A stretch of 7,389 bases of DNA, taken from positions 1 through 7,389 of the forward strand of contig JBOFYV010000036.1 of the NCBI GenBank assembly GCA_051654865.1, read 5' to 3'. The notes beneath the pieces were generated by a model. That model ran no database searches. It had not been told where the DNA came from and worked only from the letters and a program-made list of their open reading frames with translations. Shown in pieces: positions 5,429-7,389 of this stretch (position 1 is its first letter; every line of letters begins with the position of its first letter). The DNA comes from JBOFOR01 sp051654865. Lineage in GTDB: Bacteria; Bacillota; Clostridia; Peptostreptococcales; Peptostreptococcaceae. A program made the position numbers and the translations under genes.

Positions 5429-6178
5429 ATGAAAAAAACATTAGATGAATATAAAAATATAATAAAGCAACTTCCAATAAAAGATAAATATGATAAAGAT
5501 GAATTATTAATAGATAATCTCCTTATAGATAAGAATGGAAATATAGAAATATACTATGCTCCCCATAATGAGTACATAAATGTAAATGCAAAAATATTTA
5601 TCGTAGGAATAACACCAGGATTTCAACAAATGAGTACGGCGATATCTATTGCACGAAAAGAACTAGAGTTGGAAACTAACATTGATGAAATACAATATAA
5701 ATGTAAAGTAGCAGGAAGATTTAGTGGAAGTTTAAGAAAAAATATAATTAATATGCTAGATGAAATAAAACTTAATGAGGCTCTTAATATAAATAGTTGC
5801 TCTGATTTATTTAAAGATAAAGACTATTTGTTACACACTGTATCATTAATACCTTATCCAGTTTTCGTAAAGAAACAAAATTATACAGGACATACACCTA
5901 AATTATTAAAAAGTGAGTTTTTGATGAAGTATATATATGGTGATTTTATAAAAGAACTCCACAGCATTAATAATCATAAAGATGTGTTACTAGTTCCTTT
6001 AGGTAAAGCGGTTGAAGAGGTATTATATAAATTATCTAGTGAAGGTATTATTTTAGAAAAACAAATCCTTAGAGGATTCCCTCATCCATCAGGAGCAAAT
6101 GTAAATAGAGTAATACAGTTAGAAGAGAATAAAGAGAGTTTAATAAATCAAATTAAAGAAAATATAAAATCATTATAA
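5429..6178 (+). CDS. Uncharacterised protein with uracil-DNA-glycosylase-superfamily-like motifs
   Basis: I do not recognise a named gene for this 249-aa protein. After a variable N-terminus (1-53), a hydrophobic strand leads into IFIVGITPGFQQ (56-67), resembling UDG superfamily motif 1 (GxxPG). A second strand DVLLVPLGKAVEEVL (185-199) resembles the core strand and LG turn before the final motif. FPHPSGAN (217-224) resembles the motif-2 loop (HPS). Between them AGRFSGSLRKNIINMLD (95-111) looks like a conserved helix. Motif 1 has Thr where Asp or Asn sits in several active families, so uracil excision cannot be assumed. No signal peptide or membrane segment is seen. ATG follows GAGGT with a short 4-base spacer. 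The gene stands alone: a terminator precedes it, and 162 bases separate it from potD. Codon use matches its neighbours, so recent transfer is not evident. Confidence 0.7.
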   Translation: MKKTLDEYKNIIKQLPIKDKYDKDELLIDNLLIDKNGNIEIYYAPHNEYINVNAKIFIVGITPGFQQMSTAISIARKELELETNIDEIQYKCKVAGRFSGSLRKNIINMLDEIKLNEALNINSCSDLFKDKDYLLHTVSLIPYPVFVKKQNYTGHTPKLLKSEFLMKYIYGDFIKELHSINNHKDVLLVPLGKAVEEVLYKLSSEGIILEKQILRGFPHPSGANVNRVIQLEENKESLINQIKENIKSL

Positions 6179-6186
6179 TTTAATAT

Positions 6187-6217
6187 CAAATTCCCATTTG
6201 AATTTGTATAATATTTT
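6187..6217 (+). terminator. Weak candidate terminator of the UDG-like gene
   Basis: A 7-bp AT-rich stem, CAAATTC (6187-6193) with GAATTTG (6200-6206), closes a 6-base loop. It is followed by T/A-rich TATAATATTTT rather than a clean T tract. A competing hairpin, CAAAT (6187-6191) with ATTTG (6196-6200), uses the same left arm. Nine bases after the stop codon is the right place, but the signal is poor, so read-through towards potD is possible. Confidence 0.3.
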
Positions 6218-6245
6218 GGTAAGTTTTGAAAATTAAATGTATACT
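6216..6245 (+). promoter_or_regulatory. Candidate promoter of potD
   Basis: TTGGTA (6216-6221, four matches to the -35 consensus) and TATACT (6240-6245, five matches to the -10 consensus) are separated by 18 bases. The predicted start near 6252 would give a leader of about 90 bases before the potD ATG. AT-richness makes chance matches likely. Past the inverted repeat, the rest of this gap (6275-6325) holds no riboswitch or gene that I can recognise. Confidence 0.4.
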
Positions 6246-6274
6246 ATTTTTAAAATAATAAAAAATATATACAT
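6237..6274. repeat. AT-rich inverted repeat upstream of potD
   Basis: ATGTATA (6237-6243) is repeated inverted as TATACAT (6268-6274). Inside these arms T/A runs (TATTTTT against AAAAAATA) extend the pairing with one bulged C, around a loop of about 8 bases. It overlaps the candidate -10 box and start site, so it could be an operator rather than a transcript hairpin. The low sequence complexity lowers confidence. Confidence 0.35.
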
Positions 6275-6340
6275 AATAGATTCTAATTGGATAGGTTTGG
6301 GTATTAAAATAATCGGATAAAGCATAGAAAGGATTACAAT

Positions 6341-7389
6341 ATGAATAAGAAATTTAAACTATTGAGTTTAGCTATTTGTATACTAACGATAGGAATGATG
6401 TTTGTAGGTTGCAGTAAAAAACCTACAGAAAAAATAAGCTTTTTAAACTATGGAGAAAATATAGACCAAGAAACTATAAAAGAGTTTGAAAAAGAATATG
6501 GTATAAAAGTAAATGTAGAAACTTTTGATGATATGGAGACTATGTATCAAAAGATTAGTAAGGGTGGTATGGAGTACGATGTTATTCTAGTATCAGACGC
6601 TTTAATGCCTAGAATGATAGAAAAAAATCTTTTAAAAGAATTAAATAAGGATAAAATACCAAATATATCTCAAATGGATGAAGCATACTTAGATTTAGAT
6701 ATAGACCCTGAAAATAAATACTCAGTTCCTTATATGTTTGGAACAGTAGGACTTATTTACAATAAAGACGTAGTAAAAGAACCTGTAGATAGTTGGGACA
6801 TACTATGGGATGAAAAATATAAAGATAAAATATTTATGTTTGATACATATAGAGACACAATGGGAGCAGCACTTAAAAAACTTGGATATTCATTAAATAC
6901 CACTAACAAAAATGAGATAGAAGAGGCTAAAACATTGTTATTAGAACAGAGAAAGTTAGTAAATCCAATATATGGAGTTGATAACGGAACGACTATGATT
7001 CCAGCAGGAGAAACAGATATCAATATGATATGGTCTGGAGAGGGATTAAATCTTCAAGATGAAAATCCTAATTTAGTGTATATAGTTCCTAAAGAAGGAG
7101 CTAATTTCTGGATAGATAGTTTATGTATACCGACTAATGCAGAAAATGTTGAAGGTGCAGAAAAGTTTATAAACTTTGTAAGTGACAAAGAAAGTGCTCT
7201 TAGAATAGCTGATGAGATAGGTTATACAACTCCAAATAAAGAAGCTAGACTAGAACAACCAGAGAATGTAAGAAATAACCCGAATGCTTATATGCCAAAA
7301 GAGATAATGGATAGATGTGAATTCTATACTGATTTCCCAATGGATGTTAAAAAAATATATGATGAAGCTTGGACACAAATTAAATCAAG
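6341..7389 (+). CDS. potD: Spermidine/putrescine ABC transporter substrate-binding lipoprotein PotD (3' end cut by window)
   Basis: The frame is open for 349 codons to the window edge with no stop. Polyamine-binding proteins are about 350 aa, so only a few codons are probably missing. A basic start (MNKKFK) and hydrophobic stretch (7-22) lead to a lipobox-like FVGC with C24, giving a lipid-anchored extracellular receptor. ISFLNYGENI (32-41) and the hinge-rich fold match solute-binding proteins. RDTMGAALKKLGYSLNTT (171-188) and MIWSG (229-233) match the PotD pattern. FWIDS (256-260) carries W257 and D259, which align with the polyamine-contacting Trp255/Asp257 of Escherichia coli PotD, and W231 aligns with its Trp229. 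It would deliver polyamines to a PotABC permease, but no permease gene is in the window. AAAGGA, about seven bases before the ATG, is the ribosome site. Confidence 0.9.
   Translation, partial: MNKKFKLLSLAICILTIGMMFVGCSKKPTEKISFLNYGENIDQETIKEFEKEYGIKVNVETFDDMETMYQKISKGGMEYDVILVSDALMPRMIEKNLLKELNKDKIPNISQMDEAYLDLDIDPENKYSVPYMFGTVGLIYNKDVVKEPVDSWDILWDEKYKDKIFMFDTYRDTMGAALKKLGYSLNTTNKNEIEEAKTLLLEQRKLVNPIYGVDNGTTMIPAGETDINMIWSGEGLNLQDENPNLVYIVPKEGANFWIDSLCIPTNAENVEGAEKFINFVSDKESALRIADEIGYTTPNKEARLEQPENVRNNPNAYMPKEIMDRCEFYTDFPMDVKKIYDEAWTQIKS

Noticed and set aside
5295..5477. 60-codon - strand frame across the rlmH terminator
   Set aside because: It crosses the rlmH end, the terminator and the start of the next gene, and has a low-complexity hydrophobic translation.
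6179..6340. Riboswitch or small RNA in the potD leader
   Set aside because: I searched for known conserved cores and saw none; only a weak terminator-like hairpin and an AT-rich inverted repeat are present.
6757..7023. 88-codon - strand frame inside potD
   Set aside because: It is antisense to a strongly supported PotD region with conserved binding residues on the + strand.

Overview
The window is very AT-rich, uses A/T-ending codons, AGG-rich ribosome binding sites and TTG/ATG starts. It encodes Firmicutes-type proteins: a DnaD plus DnaI/DnaC loader pair, a WalJ-RlmH pair and a Gram-positive PotD lipoprotein. This points to a low-GC Clostridia chromosome, most likely Peptostreptococcaceae (the Clostridioides/Romboutsia/Paraclostridium group). 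The family-level call is inference; no 16S or other marker is present. Most genes look like core chromosome, and no insertion sequence, integrase, CRISPR array or phage structural gene is visible.

Layout. Positions 1-171 hold the 3' end of a tRNA-Asp and a complete tRNA-Thr on the + strand, closed by a strong intrinsic terminator. Converging on them from the - strand is a two-gene replication operon (2348 to 289). It encodes a DnaD-type protein with two tandem DnaD/DnaB C-terminal modules, then a DnaI/DnaC-type AAA+ helicase loader, with the upstream stop codon overlapping the downstream ribosome binding site. A 149-bp divergent intergenic region (2349-2497) carries the dnaD promoter and a 30-bp imperfect palindrome. 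It separates this operon from a + strand gene for a short, membrane-anchored M1 metallopeptidase (2498-3976), which ends in its own terminator.

An extended -10 promoter touching that terminator's U-tract then drives walJ-rlmH (4064-5351): a metallo-beta-lactamase-fold protein and the 23S rRNA pseudouridine-1915 methyltransferase. These two genes lie near each other in many Firmicutes close to the origin, but here without the two-component genes. The rlmH terminator hairpin lies across its own last codons. Next is a single gene (5429-6178) for a poorly characterised protein with uracil-DNA-glycosylase-superfamily-like motifs (GITPG near residue 60, HPSGAN near residue 219). It is the least explained gene here. 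After a 162-bp gap with a possible promoter and an AT-rich inverted repeat, a potD-like polyamine-binding lipoprotein gene runs off the right edge, probably lacking only a few codons.

Functionally the window combines replication initiation (helicase loading), translation (tRNAs, RlmH), envelope or extracellular functions (M1 peptidase, PotD) and a possible DNA-repair-like enzyme. I see no clear new multi-gene system. The best candidates for a second look are the UDG-like orphan, the divergent palindrome, and the overlaps of terminators with coding sequence or promoter.
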